From Pseudomonas lactis (lineage in GTDB: Bacteria > Pseudomonadota > Gammaproteobacteria > Pseudomonadales > Pseudomonadaceae): a stretch of DNA of 64,000 nucleotides. This document shows, one piece after another, positions 16,059-25,132 of this stretch; the stretch's first letter is position 1; each line of letters opens with the position of its first letter. The notes beneath the pieces are model-generated. The model had not been told where the DNA came from, did not search any database, and saw only the letters and a list, made by a program, of their open reading frames with translations. The stretch lies in contig NZ_JYLO01000013.1 of NCBI RefSeq assembly GCF_001439845.1, positions 1-64,000 of the forward strand. Reading direction: 5' to 3'. A program made the position numbers and the translations under genes.

Positions 16059-17390
16059 TCATGATCGCGTCTTCTTGAAACGGCTGACCGGGCTCGCCAA
16101 ACCAAGGTTTTCGCGCAGTGTGGTGCCGGTGTACTCGCGCCGAAACAAGCCACGCCGCTGTAACTCGGGAACGACCAGGCGGGCAAAATCCTCCAGCCCG
16201 CCCGGCAGGTGCGGTACCAGAATATTGAAGCCATCCGCCGCATCTTCTTCGAACCAGCGCTGCAGTTCATCGGCGATCTGAATCGGCGTGCCGATCACGC
16301 TGTAATGACCGCGGCCACCGGCAATGCGTCGGCCCAGTTGCGCCAATGTCAGCTGTTCGCGCTGGGCCAGTTCACTCAGCAGTTGCTGGCGGCTGCGTTG
16401 ACCGCTGTCGGTCAAGGGTAACTCGGGCAGCGGCCCATCGAGGGGGTAGCCGGACAGGTCGAAATTACCCAGCATGCGCCCCAGCAGCGCCACCCCCACC
16501 TCGGGTTCGACCAGCGCCTGGAACGCTTCGAATTTGGCCTGGGCCAAGGCTTCGGTTTGCCCCACCACCACAAACACGCCCGGCATGATTTTCAACGAGT
16601 CGGCCTCGCGCCCGTACTGGCCCAGGCGACCTTTGAGGTCGCTATAGAAAGCCTGCGCGTCGGCCAATGAGGTCTGCGCGGTAAACACCACTTCGGCGGT
16701 CTGGGCGGCCAGTTCACGGCCGGTTTCCGAGGAGCCGGCCTGCACGATCACCGGTTGGCCCTGGGGCGAGCGCGCCACGTTCAGGGGGCCTTTGACTTGG
16801 AAGTGTTCGCCCACATGGTCCAGCACATGGCGTTTACTTGGCTCGTAATAGCGCCCGCTGGCCTTGTCGCGCACGAAAGCATCGTCGTCCCAGCTGTCCC
16901 ACAGCCCCGTCACCACCTGATGAAATTCCCGTGCGCGGCTGTAGCGTTCGGCGTGACCCAGGTGTTCGTCGCGGCCGAAATTCAGCGCCTCGGCGGCGTT
17001 ATCCGAGGTCACCAGGTTCCAGCCTGCGCGACCACCGGAGAGGTGATCCAGCGAGGCGAATTTGCGCGCCACGTGGTAAGGCTCGTTGTAGCTGGTGGTG
17101 GCGGTGGCGATCAGGCCGATATGCTCGGTCACCGCACTGAGGGCCGAGAGCAGGGTGAGCGGTTCGAAATGATCCGAACGCGCCATTTGGCTGGCGACCT
17201 CACCGGTGGCGGCGGCGATGCTGTCGGCCACGAACAGTGCGTCGAATTTCGCCGCTTCCGCCACCCGTGCCAAATGCTTGTAGTGGGCGAAATCCAGGCC
17301 AGCGTTCGCCGGTACGTCGGGGTGGCGCCAGGCGGCCACGTGGTGCCCGGTAGCCATCAGGAAGGCGCCGAGTTTGAGTTGACGGCCCAT
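16059..17390 (-). CDS. FMN-dependent monooxygenase, NtaA/SnaA/DszA type
   Basis: A 443-residue luciferase-like flavin monooxygenase. It begins MGRQLKLGAFLMATGHHVA and contains FDALFVADS, the RSDHFEPLTLLSALSAVT region, HLSGGRAGWNLVTS and VIVQAGSSETGRELAAQTAE, all characteristic of the NtaA/DmoA group. These enzymes use reduced FMN to cleave C-S or C-N bonds in sulfonates, sulfides or aminopolycarboxylates. ATG 17390 follows the TonB-receptor stop by one base, so the two form an operon. That suggests the receptor imports the substrate or a chelate of it. No flavin reductase lies nearby, so FMNH2 must come from elsewhere. A longer open frame upstream runs inside the receptor gene and is rejected. 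Confidence 0.9.
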   Translation of the reverse strand: MGRQLKLGAFLMATGHHVAAWRHPDVPANAGLDFAHYKHLARVAEAAKFDALFVADSIAAATGEVASQMARSDHFEPLTLLSALSAVTEHIGLIATATTSYNEPYHVARKFASLDHLSGGRAGWNLVTSDNAAEALNFGRDEHLGHAERYSRAREFHQVVTGLWDSWDDDAFVRDKASGRYYEPSKRHVLDHVGEHFQVKGPLNVARSPQGQPVIVQAGSSETGRELAAQTAEVVFTAQTSLADAQAFYSDLKGRLGQYGREADSLKIMPGVFVVVGQTEALAQAKFEAFQALVEPEVGVALLGRMLGNFDLSGYPLDGPLPELPLTDSGQRSRQQLLSELAQREQLTLAQLGRRIAGGRGHYSVIGTPIQIADELQRWFEEDAADGFNILVPHLPGGLEDFARLVVPELQRRGLFRREYTGTTLRENLGLASPVSRFKKTRS

Positions 17391-17391
17391 G

Positions 17392-19584
17392 CTAGAAATC
17401 CTTGCGCAGTTGCACGCCGAAGTAACGCTCATCGTCACGAGGCACGGCGCGGTAGATGTAGTTGCCGCCGCTGGCCAGCAGCGGTGAGTAGGATTTGTCA
17501 GCGAGGTTCTTCGCCAACAGCGCCACGCGCCAGCCATTGGTATAGTCGGCCAGGGCCACGCTGGCGTTCCAGAGGCCGTAGGCGCCTTGTTTGGTGTCGA
17601 GGTTCTGGCTGATGTCGTACTGCACTTCGCTCTGCCAGCTGTAGTCAGTGCCCAGTTCGATATCCAGGCCGTTCTCCAGGGGGATGCTGTAGTCGGCGCG
17701 CACGTAGCTTTTCCAGTCCGGGCTGAACGGCAGTGGTTTGCCATTGACGTTGCAGGTTGCCGCTGCGCCTGGCGGGCACGCGAACTGATCGATGCGCGCT
17801 CGGGTATAGGCCAGGGCGCCGGAGAGCTTGAGTTGCTGAGTGGCTTGCAGGGCGTAATCGAGCTCGACGCCTTCGGTGCTGACGCTGCCGGCGTTGATCA
17901 GGCGCGTCACGACTTGGCCGGCGACGGTGTCGAAAAAGTTGGCCTGGTAGTTGTCGTAGTCACTGTGGAACACCGCCAGGTTGGTGGTCAGGCGGTTGTT
18001 CCAGGCCGTGGCCTTGATTCCGGCTTCCCAGGTATTGGAGGTTTCTGGCTTGAGCGCGTCGGTGTCGCGCGGCTGCATGTTGAAAAACACGTTGTAGGCC
18101 GGGCCTTTGTAGCCACGCGAGTAAGTGAGGTAGCTGGTCACGGTGTCGCTGATGTCGTACTGCACGCCCAGCCGACCGGACCAACCATCCTCGTCTACCG
18201 AACCGGAACTCGACGTCGCCGGTTGAATGCCGCTGACGGTAGTGGCAGAGGTGGACACGCGGCGATGGTCGTACTGCAAGTCGTCATGGGTGTAACGCAA
18301 CCCGGCGATGCCGCGAAAGCGCGAGGTGAAGTTGAGCGTGGTCTCGCCGAACACCGCGTAGCTGTCGCTGGTGGTGCTGTAGCCGGCAATGCCTCTATCG
18401 ACCCGCGTCGTGGTGGTGAGGGTGCGCTGATAGGTCTCCTCATCCTTGCCATGCATGTAGAACAGGCCGCCGACGTACTCCAGGAACTCGCCTTTGGGCG
18501 AGGCCAGGCGCAGCTCCTGGGAGTATTGGTCGAACGCCAGGTCGCCCTTGTCAGCGGTGCCGGGGAACGCGGCGGTGACCGTGCCCAGACGGTCGCCATC
18601 CTGATATTGAGTGTTGTCCCAGCCGCGCCAGGCGGTGATTGAGGTGAGGGTGTAGTCACCCAGATTCCAGTCCAACTGCGCCGACAAGCCCTTGTTGGTG
18701 TCTTCCACATGGCTGCGGGTATCGGTGTTGATATCGCGGTTGTCACTTGAGGCGCGCACCGGTCTCAAGGCATTGCTGAACGCCGGGCTGAGGGACTTGC
18801 TGACCACGCCATTGGGCGCGTCGTCGTGGGATTGCATGTAGTCGGCGATCAGGGTCAGTGTCACGTCATCGTTGGGCGTGAATTCCAGCTTGCCGCGAAT
18901 GCCCTTGTGGTTGTAACCGTTGACCTCCTGGCCGTTGTGGCGGTTGTCGACGTTACCGTCGTAGCTGCCGAACAAAGTACTGATCGAGCCCTTGAGCACC
19001 TCCGGCACCAGGCTGCCACCGATGCCAAAGCGCGTGCGGCTTTCATGGCCGCTGTAGAACGACTGGTCGATAAAACCGTGGGTCTGGGCAGTCGGCGCCT
19101 TACTGGTGATATTCAGCACACCGGCCGACGCGTTCTTGCCGAACAGCGTGCCTTGCGGGCCACGCAGCACTTCGATGCGCTCCAAATCCAACAGGTCGAG
19201 TGTGGCCTGGCCGGGGCGTGCATAGACCACGCCATCGATCACCGTAGCCACCGTTGGCTCAACGCCCGGCGAGGTTGAAATGGTGCCCACGCCGCGCACG
19301 AACAATGAGGTGTCCTTGTTCGAAGCGCCGGTGCGAAAGTTCAGCGACGGTACTTGCTGCGCGATGCTCGCCACCCCGTTGCGATTGTCACGCTCCAGTT
19401 GCTCGCCATCGAGCACCGAGACGGCCACCGGCACTTTTTGCAGCGATTCTTCGCGGCGGGTAGCGGTGACTGTCACGGATTGGAGCGTGGGTTCCTGTTC
19501 GTCAGCCGCTACAGCGCCGCAGACGGGCAAGGCGCTGAGGCCAGCCAGAAACAACAAATGGGTGTGCCGTGGAAAGTTATGCAT
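17392..19584 (-). CDS. TonB-dependent outer-membrane receptor
   Basis: A 730-residue receptor with a signal peptide (LLFLAGLSALPVCGAVA), a TonB-box-like segment (LQSVTVTATRREESLQKVP), the plug domain to about residue 170 (VFVRG-like LFVRGVGTIS, RIEVLRGPQGTLFGKNASAG) and a 22-strand barrel ending in an aromatic-terminated strand (YFGVQLRKDF). The start MHNFPRH (19584) is chosen because it gives a proper signal peptide; a longer frame reaching 19710 would run through the LacI-type operator. It is co-transcribed with the FMN monooxygenase and divergent from a LacI regulator, so the ligand is more likely a carbon or sulfur compound than a siderophore. That is inference. Confidence 0.9.
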   Translation of the reverse strand: MHNFPRHTHLLFLAGLSALPVCGAVAADEQEPTLQSVTVTATRREESLQKVPVAVSVLDGEQLERDNRNGVASIAQQVPSLNFRTGASNKDTSLFVRGVGTISTSPGVEPTVATVIDGVVYARPGQATLDLLDLERIEVLRGPQGTLFGKNASAGVLNITSKAPTAQTHGFIDQSFYSGHESRTRFGIGGSLVPEVLKGSISTLFGSYDGNVDNRHNGQEVNGYNHKGIRGKLEFTPNDDVTLTLIADYMQSHDDAPNGVVSKSLSPAFSNALRPVRASSDNRDINTDTRSHVEDTNKGLSAQLDWNLGDYTLTSITAWRGWDNTQYQDGDRLGTVTAAFPGTADKGDLAFDQYSQELRLASPKGEFLEYVGGLFYMHGKDEETYQRTLTTTTRVDRGIAGYSTTSDSYAVFGETTLNFTSRFRGIAGLRYTHDDLQYDHRRVSTSATTVSGIQPATSSSGSVDEDGWSGRLGVQYDISDTVTSYLTYSRGYKGPAYNVFFNMQPRDTDALKPETSNTWEAGIKATAWNNRLTTNLAVFHSDYDNYQANFFDTVAGQVVTRLINAGSVSTEGVELDYALQATQQLKLSGALAYTRARIDQFACPPGAAATCNVNGKPLPFSPDWKSYVRADYSIPLENGLDIELGTDYSWQSEVQYDISQNLDTKQGAYGLWNASVALADYTNGWRVALLAKNLADKSYSPLLASGGNYIYRAVPRDDERYFGVQLRKDF

Positions 19585-19689
19585 GCTGTGCCCGCTCGAA
19601 AAAATACCCTGGTCCGCTGCGGTTCTGCGACCTTCAGCGCCTGAAAATGTCTTGGGCATTCGCTCGAGCGAGTAGCAGACAGTGCGCTT

Positions 19690-19703
19690 TGTTAGCGCTA
19701 ACA
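19690..19703. promoter_or_regulatory. Perfect LacI/GalR-type operator palindrome
   Basis: TGTTAGCGCTAACA is a perfect 14-bp palindrome with the central CG step favoured by LacI/GalR-family repressors. It lies between the divergent receptor and LacI genes, 106 bases upstream of the receptor start and 79 upstream of the regulator start. It is probably the binding site for the adjacent LacI-type protein controlling both directions. Confidence 0.85.
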
Positions 19704-19781
19704 TCGGCATTATTGAAGGCGTCGGTTTAGAGCGTCAAATACTAAAAAATTAGTTTTATATTCCTTTTTGAGGTTTTTGCC

Positions 19782-20822
19782 GTGAACGAACAAAAACCGC
19801 GCAAGCGCCGGGGCGCCGGCCGCGTCACCCTCAACACCGTGGCGCGCCAGGCCGGGGTGTCGGCCATTACGGTGTCGCGTTACTTCAACCAACCTGAACA
19901 GGTGTCACCCGAGCGCCGTGAACGTATCGCCCAGGTAGTTGCGCAGTTGGGGTATGTGCCGAACCTGGTGGCCGGCGGGTTGGCCTCCGCGCGCGGCAAA
20001 ATCGTTGCGATGGTGACTCCGAATATCTCGGGGCCGATTTTTGCCAATACGCTGCAGGGCTTCAGCGACACCCTCAGTCGTCACGGCTACCAGCTGTTGC
20101 TGGCCTCCAGCTATTTCAGCATCGAGCAGGAGGAAAGTGCGGTGCGCGCTTTTCTCGGTTGGTCGCCGGCAGCGCTGGTGCTGACCAGCCGCTTTCACAG
20201 CCCTGGCACCGAGAAGATGATCGCCGAGGCAGATATACCGATCGTCGAAACCTGGGACTACGTGCCGGAACGCGCGCCGTTGCAAGTGGGGTTTTCTCAT
20301 TATGAAGTGGGCGTCACCGCCGCGCGCTACTTGCATGGCAAAGGCTATCGACGCATCGCCTTCGTACAAAACAGTGCAGTGGGCGACCTCAGCGCATTGG
20401 AGCGGCGCGATGGATTTACCGCGACCCTCTCCGAGTTGGGTGTGCACCCGTGGGTCTTTGTGCCGGACGCCGACCGTGCGCCCTTCGAAGCCGGCAAGCA
20501 AGCCATGGAAGCGCTGATGGGGCAGGCGATCACGCCCGATGCGATTTTCTTCGCCAATGACAACCTCGCCGCGGGCGGTTTGCTGGCCGGTCAACGCGCC
20601 GGGCTGAGCATCCCCCAGGACTGCGCCGTATTGGGTTTTGGCGATTACCCGTTTGCCCACATGTTGTTGCCCAGCCTCAGCACCCTCCAGCCACCCGCGT
20701 TGGAGATCGGTGTGCTCGCCGCCACACGCGTCCTGCAAAGTCTGGGTGTATTAGCAACCGATGAGGAAGTTGAGCGCTTGAATCTTTTGCACTGTCAGTT
20801 AATTGAACGAGAGAGCACCTGA
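19782..20822 (+). CDS. LacI-family transcriptional repressor
   Basis: A 346-residue regulator. The N-terminal helix-turn-helix is VTLNTVARQAGVSAITVSRY (residues about 15-34), with a hinge helix PNLVAGGLAS at about 60-70. The periplasmic-binding-protein-like effector domain fills the rest (VAMVTPNISGPIFANTLQGF through DAIFFANDNLAAGG and DCAVLGFGDYPFAHM). Length and layout are standard, close to GntR/GntH-type members. It is divergent from the TonB receptor-monooxygenase operon and flanks the palindrome at 19690-19703. It should repress that operon until an unknown ligand binds. The next 223 bases to gspE show no gene and presumably carry the gsp promoter. Confidence 0.92.
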   Translation: MNEQKPRKRRGAGRVTLNTVARQAGVSAITVSRYFNQPEQVSPERRERIAQVVAQLGYVPNLVAGGLASARGKIVAMVTPNISGPIFANTLQGFSDTLSRHGYQLLLASSYFSIEQEESAVRAFLGWSPAALVLTSRFHSPGTEKMIAEADIPIVETWDYVPERAPLQVGFSHYEVGVTAARYLHGKGYRRIAFVQNSAVGDLSALERRDGFTATLSELGVHPWVFVPDADRAPFEAGKQAMEALMGQAITPDAIFFANDNLAAGGLLAGQRAGLSIPQDCAVLGFGDYPFAHMLLPSLSTLQPPALEIGVLAATRVLQSLGVLATDEEVERLNLLHCQLIEREST

Positions 20823-21045
20823 ACAACTTAATTATGGCTAAGTGCAACTAGTGGCTATTGGCGTGTCAACGCTCTAAATCACTGCATTTGGCAATGTTTT
20901 GTATTTAATTACCCCCTCGTCCGGAACTAGGGCTATAACTTCCAGTCGATACACCCGGCTAACGCCTGCCTGGGCTATGGCGAACTAATGGCATTGTTCG
21001 GTAGTTCTAAATAGCCATACTTTTCGCAACGTTAGATATTCCTCA

Positions 21046-22746
21046 ATGATGTCGTCAGCGCCCATCGATGCTTGCAAAATGCAGATCCCGCATACCGACC
21101 AGGTGTGCGCGTGGCTGATGCAGCACGCCGGGCTCAAAACCGCTGATCTGGAACGCGCACAGCGTTTATCCGCCGAGCCTGGCGACCTGCTCGGTTTACT
21201 CACGCGCTTGGGCTTGGTGTCTGAAATCGAACTGGCTCGCGCCTGGGCTGATTTGCTGGATGCGCCACTGCTGTTGGCCGACGCCGCGCCGCCGTTGCTC
21301 GACCCGCTTCCCGTGCTCACCGAGCGCTTCATGCGTCATTACCAAGTAGTGCCGATGAGTTGGCATCAGGGCGGGTTGTGCGTAATGGCGGCCAACCCCG
21401 CGCAGTTATATCCGTTCCAGGCCCTGGCGTATGCCTGTGAGGTGCCGGTCTGGCTGGCCATCGGTTCGCGTACTGAAGTCGACACGCTGATCGAGCGCTA
21501 TTACGGCCAGGGCCGTTCCGCCATGGGCAGCCTGATCGAAAACCTCGATGAGCAGGGCGGCGCCCTTGAAGACATCGAACACCTCAAGGACATGGCCTCC
21601 GAAGCGCCAGTGATTCGCCTGGTCAACCTGATCCTGCAGCGCGCGGTGGAACAGCGCGCCTCGGATATCCATATCGAACCCTTCGAAAACCAACTCAAGG
21701 TGCGCTACCGCATCGACGGTGTGTTACACGACGCCGAAGCGCCGCCGGCCAGTTCGTCGGCGGCGGTGATCTCGCGGGTGAAGATCATGGCGCGCCTGGA
21801 CATTGCCGAACGGCGCCTGCCTCAGGACGGGCGCATCATGCTGCGCATTCAGGGCAAGGCGTTGGACCTGCGGGTGTCCACGGTGCCCACCAGCTTTGGC
21901 GAGTCGGTGGTGATGCGCCTGTTGGACCGGCAAACCGTGCAGTTCGACTTCCCCAGCCTGGGCTTTGATGGCCCACGCCTGGCGGCCTTTTTGGACCTGT
22001 TGGCGCGGCCCCACGGCATCCTGTTGGTCACCGGGCCTACGGGCTCGGGCAAAACCACCACGCTCTATACCGCGTTGTCGCAGCTCAACACGGCTGAACG
22101 CAAGATCATCACCGTGGAAGACCCGGTGGAATACCAGCTTGAAGGCATCAACCAGATCCAGGTCAAGCCGGCCATCGGCCTGGACTTTGCCGGAGCGCTG
22201 CGCGCCATCGTGCGCCAGGACCCGGACGTGATCATGATCGGTGAAATCCGCGACCTGGAAACCTGCCGTATCGCCGTGCAGTCCTCCCTCACGGGTCACT
22301 TGGTGCTCTCAACCCTGCACACCAACAGCGCCGCGGCGAGCATCACGCGCTTGCTGGACATGGGCGTGGAAAGCTACCTGATTGCCTCCACGGTCAGCGG
22401 TATCCTCGCCCAGCGCCTGGTGCGGCGCCTGGACCCGGCCACGCGAGTAGCCTTCCAGGCCCCAGCGGAATTGATCAAGGAGCATGGCCTGGATCGCCTG
22501 ACCGAGCAGCGTCCGATCCTGCTTTACCGCGGTGACTATCACGGCCGCAGCGCCCTCACTGAATTGTTGGTGATGAACGATGAGTTGCGTGGCTTGCTGA
22601 TGGGCCACGCCGACGCCGCCAGCCTCGAGCACGCCGCCCGCCGCGCCGGTTTGCGCACCTTGTATGAAGACGGTTTGCGCCAGGCCCTGGCCGGTGTCAC
22701 GTCCCTGGAAGAAGTGCTGCGCGTCACCCGTGGTGACGACGCGTGA
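21046..22746 (+). CDS. gspE: T2SS assembly ATPase GspE (HxcR/XcpR type)
   Basis: A 566-residue cytoplasmic ATPase powering pseudopilus assembly. The N1/N2 domains (about 1-160) lead to the ATPase core: VIRLVNLILQRAVEQRASDI, Walker A GPTGSGKTTT (about 330-339), Asp box, Walker B DPDVIMIGEIRD (about 390-401) and the His box TGHLVLSTLHTN. After the core, where GspE proteins normally carry the C-x2-C...C-x2-C zinc motif, this protein reads RRLDPATRVAF ... YRGDYHGRSALTELL with no cysteines, so the zinc-binding element is lost. First gene of an eleven-gene operon; its stop overlaps the gspF start. No clear Shine-Dalgarno precedes ATG 21046. Confidence 0.93.
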   Translation: MMSSAPIDACKMQIPHTDQVCAWLMQHAGLKTADLERAQRLSAEPGDLLGLLTRLGLVSEIELARAWADLLDAPLLLADAAPPLLDPLPVLTERFMRHYQVVPMSWHQGGLCVMAANPAQLYPFQALAYACEVPVWLAIGSRTEVDTLIERYYGQGRSAMGSLIENLDEQGGALEDIEHLKDMASEAPVIRLVNLILQRAVEQRASDIHIEPFENQLKVRYRIDGVLHDAEAPPASSSAAVISRVKIMARLDIAERRLPQDGRIMLRIQGKALDLRVSTVPTSFGESVVMRLLDRQTVQFDFPSLGFDGPRLAAFLDLLARPHGILLVTGPTGSGKTTTLYTALSQLNTAERKIITVEDPVEYQLEGINQIQVKPAIGLDFAGALRAIVRQDPDVIMIGEIRDLETCRIAVQSSLTGHLVLSTLHTNSAAASITRLLDMGVESYLIASTVSGILAQRLVRRLDPATRVAFQAPAELIKEHGLDRLTEQRPILLYRGDYHGRSALTELLVMNDELRGLLMGHADAASLEHAARRAGLRTLYEDGLRQALAGVTSLEEVLRVTRGDDA

Positions 22747-23939
22747 GCCTGTTCAAGTTCCGTGCGTTGGACAGCCAGGGCGTGGCCCAAAGCGGCACGC
22801 TGCAAGCTATTGACCAGGCCGCTGCCGTCGCCGTCTTGCATCAGCGAGGCTGGTTGCTGCTGCACATCGAAACGGCCAGCGGCCCCTTGTTGCGCCAGGC
22901 ACGCGGGCAGTTGAAGGGCGCAGCGCTGGTGAGTTTTACCCAGCAATTGGCCACGCTACTGGGTGCCGGCCAGCCCCTCGAACGCGCTTTAAACCTGTTG
23001 CTCAAGCAAGCCCGCCATCCCCAGGTGCGGGCCTTGATCGAGCGCATTCGCGATCAGGTCAAGGCCGGCAAACCGCTGTCGGCGGCGCTGGAGGAGGAGG
23101 GCGGTACGTTTTCCCCGCTGTACCTGAGCATGGTGCGCGCCGGTGAAGCCGGCGGGGCGCTGGAAGGCACCCTGCGCCAGCTCAGCGACTACCTGGAGCG
23201 CAGCCAGTTGCTGCGCGGCGAGGTGATCAATGCGCTGATCTACCCGGCCTTCCTGGTGGTGGGCGTACTGGGTTCCCTGGCGCTGTTGCTGGCCTATGTG
23301 GTGCCGCAATTCGTGCCGATTTTCCAGGACCTGGGTGTACCGATTCCACTGATCACCCAGGTGATCCTGGCGCTTGGCGAGTTCCTCGGCGCCTATGGCC
23401 TAGTGGTGCTGGCCGGGTTGTCGATCAGTGGATGGGTCCTGGCAGCGCGCCTGCGCGACCCCCTGCGCCGTGAGCGTTACGACCGTCACCTGCTGGGCAT
23501 CCGCGTGATCGGCCCGCTGTTGCAACGGGTGCAAGCCGCCCGCCTGGCCCGCACCCTCGGCACGTTGCTCAGCAATGGCGTGGCGCTGCTGCCCGCGCTG
23601 GTGATCGCCCGGCAGGTTTGCAGCAACCGTGCGCTCCAGGCGCAAGTGGCGCTGGCGGCGCAACGGGTCAAGGGCGGCGGCACCCTGGCCGATGCGTTCG
23701 GTCGCCAGCCGCTGTTACCGGAACTGGCGCTGCACATGATCGAAGTCGGCGAACAGGCCGGCGAACTGGACAGCATGCTGCTCAAGGTTGCCGACATTTT
23801 CGACGTCGAGGCCAAGCGCGCCATCGAACGCTTGCTCGCGGCAATGGTGCCGACCCTGACCGTGGTCATGGCGGTGCTGGTGGCGGTGATCATGCTCGCG
23901 ATCATGCTGCCGCTGATGAGCCTCACCAGCCATATATGA
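22743..23939 (+). CDS. gspF: T2SS inner-membrane platform protein GspF
   Basis: A 398-residue polytopic protein with the two GspF/PilC repeats. Repeat 1 runs at about 65-190 (FTQQLATLLGAGQPLERALN, then a long membrane segment LIYPAFLVVGVLGSLALLLA). Repeat 2 runs at about 265-395 (RLARTLGTLLSNGVALLPAL, EVGEQAGELDSML, final membrane helix MVPTLTVVMAVLVAVIMLAI). It anchors GspE and the pseudopilus base. The GTG start overlaps the gspE stop (GTGA), indicating translational coupling. Confidence 0.95.
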   Translation: MSLFKFRALDSQGVAQSGTLQAIDQAAAVAVLHQRGWLLLHIETASGPLLRQARGQLKGAALVSFTQQLATLLGAGQPLERALNLLLKQARHPQVRALIERIRDQVKAGKPLSAALEEEGGTFSPLYLSMVRAGEAGGALEGTLRQLSDYLERSQLLRGEVINALIYPAFLVVGVLGSLALLLAYVVPQFVPIFQDLGVPIPLITQVILALGEFLGAYGLVVLAGLSISGWVLAARLRDPLRRERYDRHLLGIRVIGPLLQRVQAARLARTLGTLLSNGVALLPALVIARQVCSNRALQAQVALAAQRVKGGGTLADAFGRQPLLPELALHMIEVGEQAGELDSMLLKVADIFDVEAKRAIERLLAAMVPTLTVVMAVLVAVIMLAIMLPLMSLTSHI

Positions 23940-23959
23940 ACTTTCAAGGAGCAGAACCG

Positions 23960-24370
23960 ATGAAAACCCGACACCGCCAAGGCGGCTTCACCCTTTTGGA
24001 AATGCTGGCGGTGATTGTGCTGCTGGGCATTGTCGCGACCATTGTGGTGCGCCAGGTCGGTGGCAATGTGGACAAGGGCAAGTACGGCGCGGGCAAGGCG
24101 CAACTGGCCAGTTTGAGCATGAAGATCGACAGCTACGCCCTGGACGTGGGTGCGCCGCCCAACAACCTGCAACAGCTGCTCGACAAGCCCGCCAGTGCGT
24201 CCAACTGGGCCGGCCCCTACGCCAAACCGTCGGAGTTGAAAGACCCGTTCGGCCATGGGTTTGGCTATCGCTTCCCCGGTGAGCACGGCGCCTTCGACCT
24301 GATCTTCTACGGCCAGGACGGCCAACCCGGCGGCGAGGGCTACAGTGCCGACCTGGGCAATTGGGAATAA
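23960..24370 (+). CDS. gspG: Major pseudopilin GspG
   Basis: A 136-residue pseudopilin with a short leader cleaved by prepilin peptidase before Phe: MKTRHRQGG / FTLLEMLAVIVLLGIV. The mature N-terminus has the conserved Glu5 and the hydrophobic helix, then LSMKIDSYALDVGAPPNNL, LLDKP and the C-terminal calcium-loop region DPFGHGFGYRFPGEHG ... DLGNWE typical of GspG. ATG 23960 has AAGGAG nine bases upstream. An upstream open frame through gspF is rejected. No prepilin peptidase gene lies in this window, so a chromosomal PilD/XcpA must process it. Confidence 0.95.
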   Translation: MKTRHRQGGFTLLEMLAVIVLLGIVATIVVRQVGGNVDKGKYGAGKAQLASLSMKIDSYALDVGAPPNNLQQLLDKPASASNWAGPYAKPSELKDPFGHGFGYRFPGEHGAFDLIFYGQDGQPGGEGYSADLGNWE

Positions 24371-24377
24371 CCCGCCC

Positions 24378-24803
24378 GTGGCCCAGCGAGGCTTTACCCT
24401 GCTGGAGATGCTGGTGGTCATTCTATTGATCGGCATTGCGGCGGGGTTGTTGGGGCTAGGTGTACGGCAAGGGTTGCAGGTGGCCAAGGAGCGGCGGGTG
24501 GTCGCGCAGATGGTCGAGGCCCTGCGCGCCACGCGGGCGAGCGCGATCGTCAGCGGCCAGACGGCGCACACTCAATTCGACCTCCAGGGCCGCACGTTCC
24601 AGGCGCCAGGGCGTGCGTCACAGCAGTGGCCGGCGCAGGTGCAGGTGACCTTGCACAGTGCCGAGCAGGCCGGGGCCGCCGTGGTGTTCTATCCCGACGG
24701 CAGTTCCACCGGCGGTAACCTGCTGCTGGCCAACGGCAGCCGGCGTTGGCGCATCGACATCGGCTGGCTCACCGGCAGTGTGCAGTCCAAGGCGCTGCCA
24801 TGA
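24378..24803 (+). CDS. gspH: Minor pseudopilin GspH
   Basis: A 141-residue pseudopilin with a very short leader, MAQRG / FTLLEMLVVILLIGIAAG. The globular part fits GspH/FimT (RRVVAQMVEALRATRASAIV, VVFYPDGSSTGG, WRIDIGWLTG). Two GTG starts are possible: 24378, which gives a normal leader and is chosen, and 24345, which overlaps gspG. GspH sits near the pseudopilus tip complex I-J-K. The stop overlaps the gspI start. Confidence 0.9.
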   Translation: MAQRGFTLLEMLVVILLIGIAAGLLGLGVRQGLQVAKERRVVAQMVEALRATRASAIVSGQTAHTQFDLQGRTFQAPGRASQQWPAQVQVTLHSAEQAGAAVVFYPDGSSTGGNLLLANGSRRWRIDIGWLTGSVQSKALP

Positions 24804-25132
24804 AGCACCAGGCCGGTTTCACCTTGCTGGAAATGCTCGCCGCCCTGACGTTGATGGCGGTGTGCAGCAGCGTGCTGCTGGTTGCCTTCGGCCAGAGCGC
24901 GCGTTCGTTGTCCCAAGTGGCCCACAGCGACCGCCTCACCCATGCCGCGCTCACGCTGCTGGACCAGGAAGCCGCCGGCCCGCTGATTGAAGGAACCCGC
25001 CAAGGCCAACTCGATGGCATCCATTGGCAACTGACCAGCACCCGCCAACAGCCGCACCTGTTTCGTCTTGATCTGAACGTGCGTGAAGGCGCCCATCAGG
25101 CGCACTTCAGCACCTTGAAGGCGCGCCTGTGA
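24800..25132 (+). CDS. gspI: Minor pseudopilin GspI
   Basis: A 110-residue pseudopilin: leader MKHQAG, then FTLLEMLAALTLMAVCSSVL. Small size and position between gspH and gspJ indicate GspI, which nucleates the tip complex with J and K. The ATG overlaps the gspH stop by four bases (ATGA) and its own stop overlaps gspJ. Confidence 0.85.
   Translation: MKHQAGFTLLEMLAALTLMAVCSSVLLVAFGQSARSLSQVAHSDRLTHAALTLLDQEAAGPLIEGTRQGQLDGIHWQLTSTRQQPHLFRLDLNVREGAHQAHFSTLKARL

Noticed and set aside
17390..17744. N-terminal extension of the FMN monooxygenase frame
   Set aside because: It runs into the TonB-receptor coding sequence; homology of the enzyme begins at ATG 17390.
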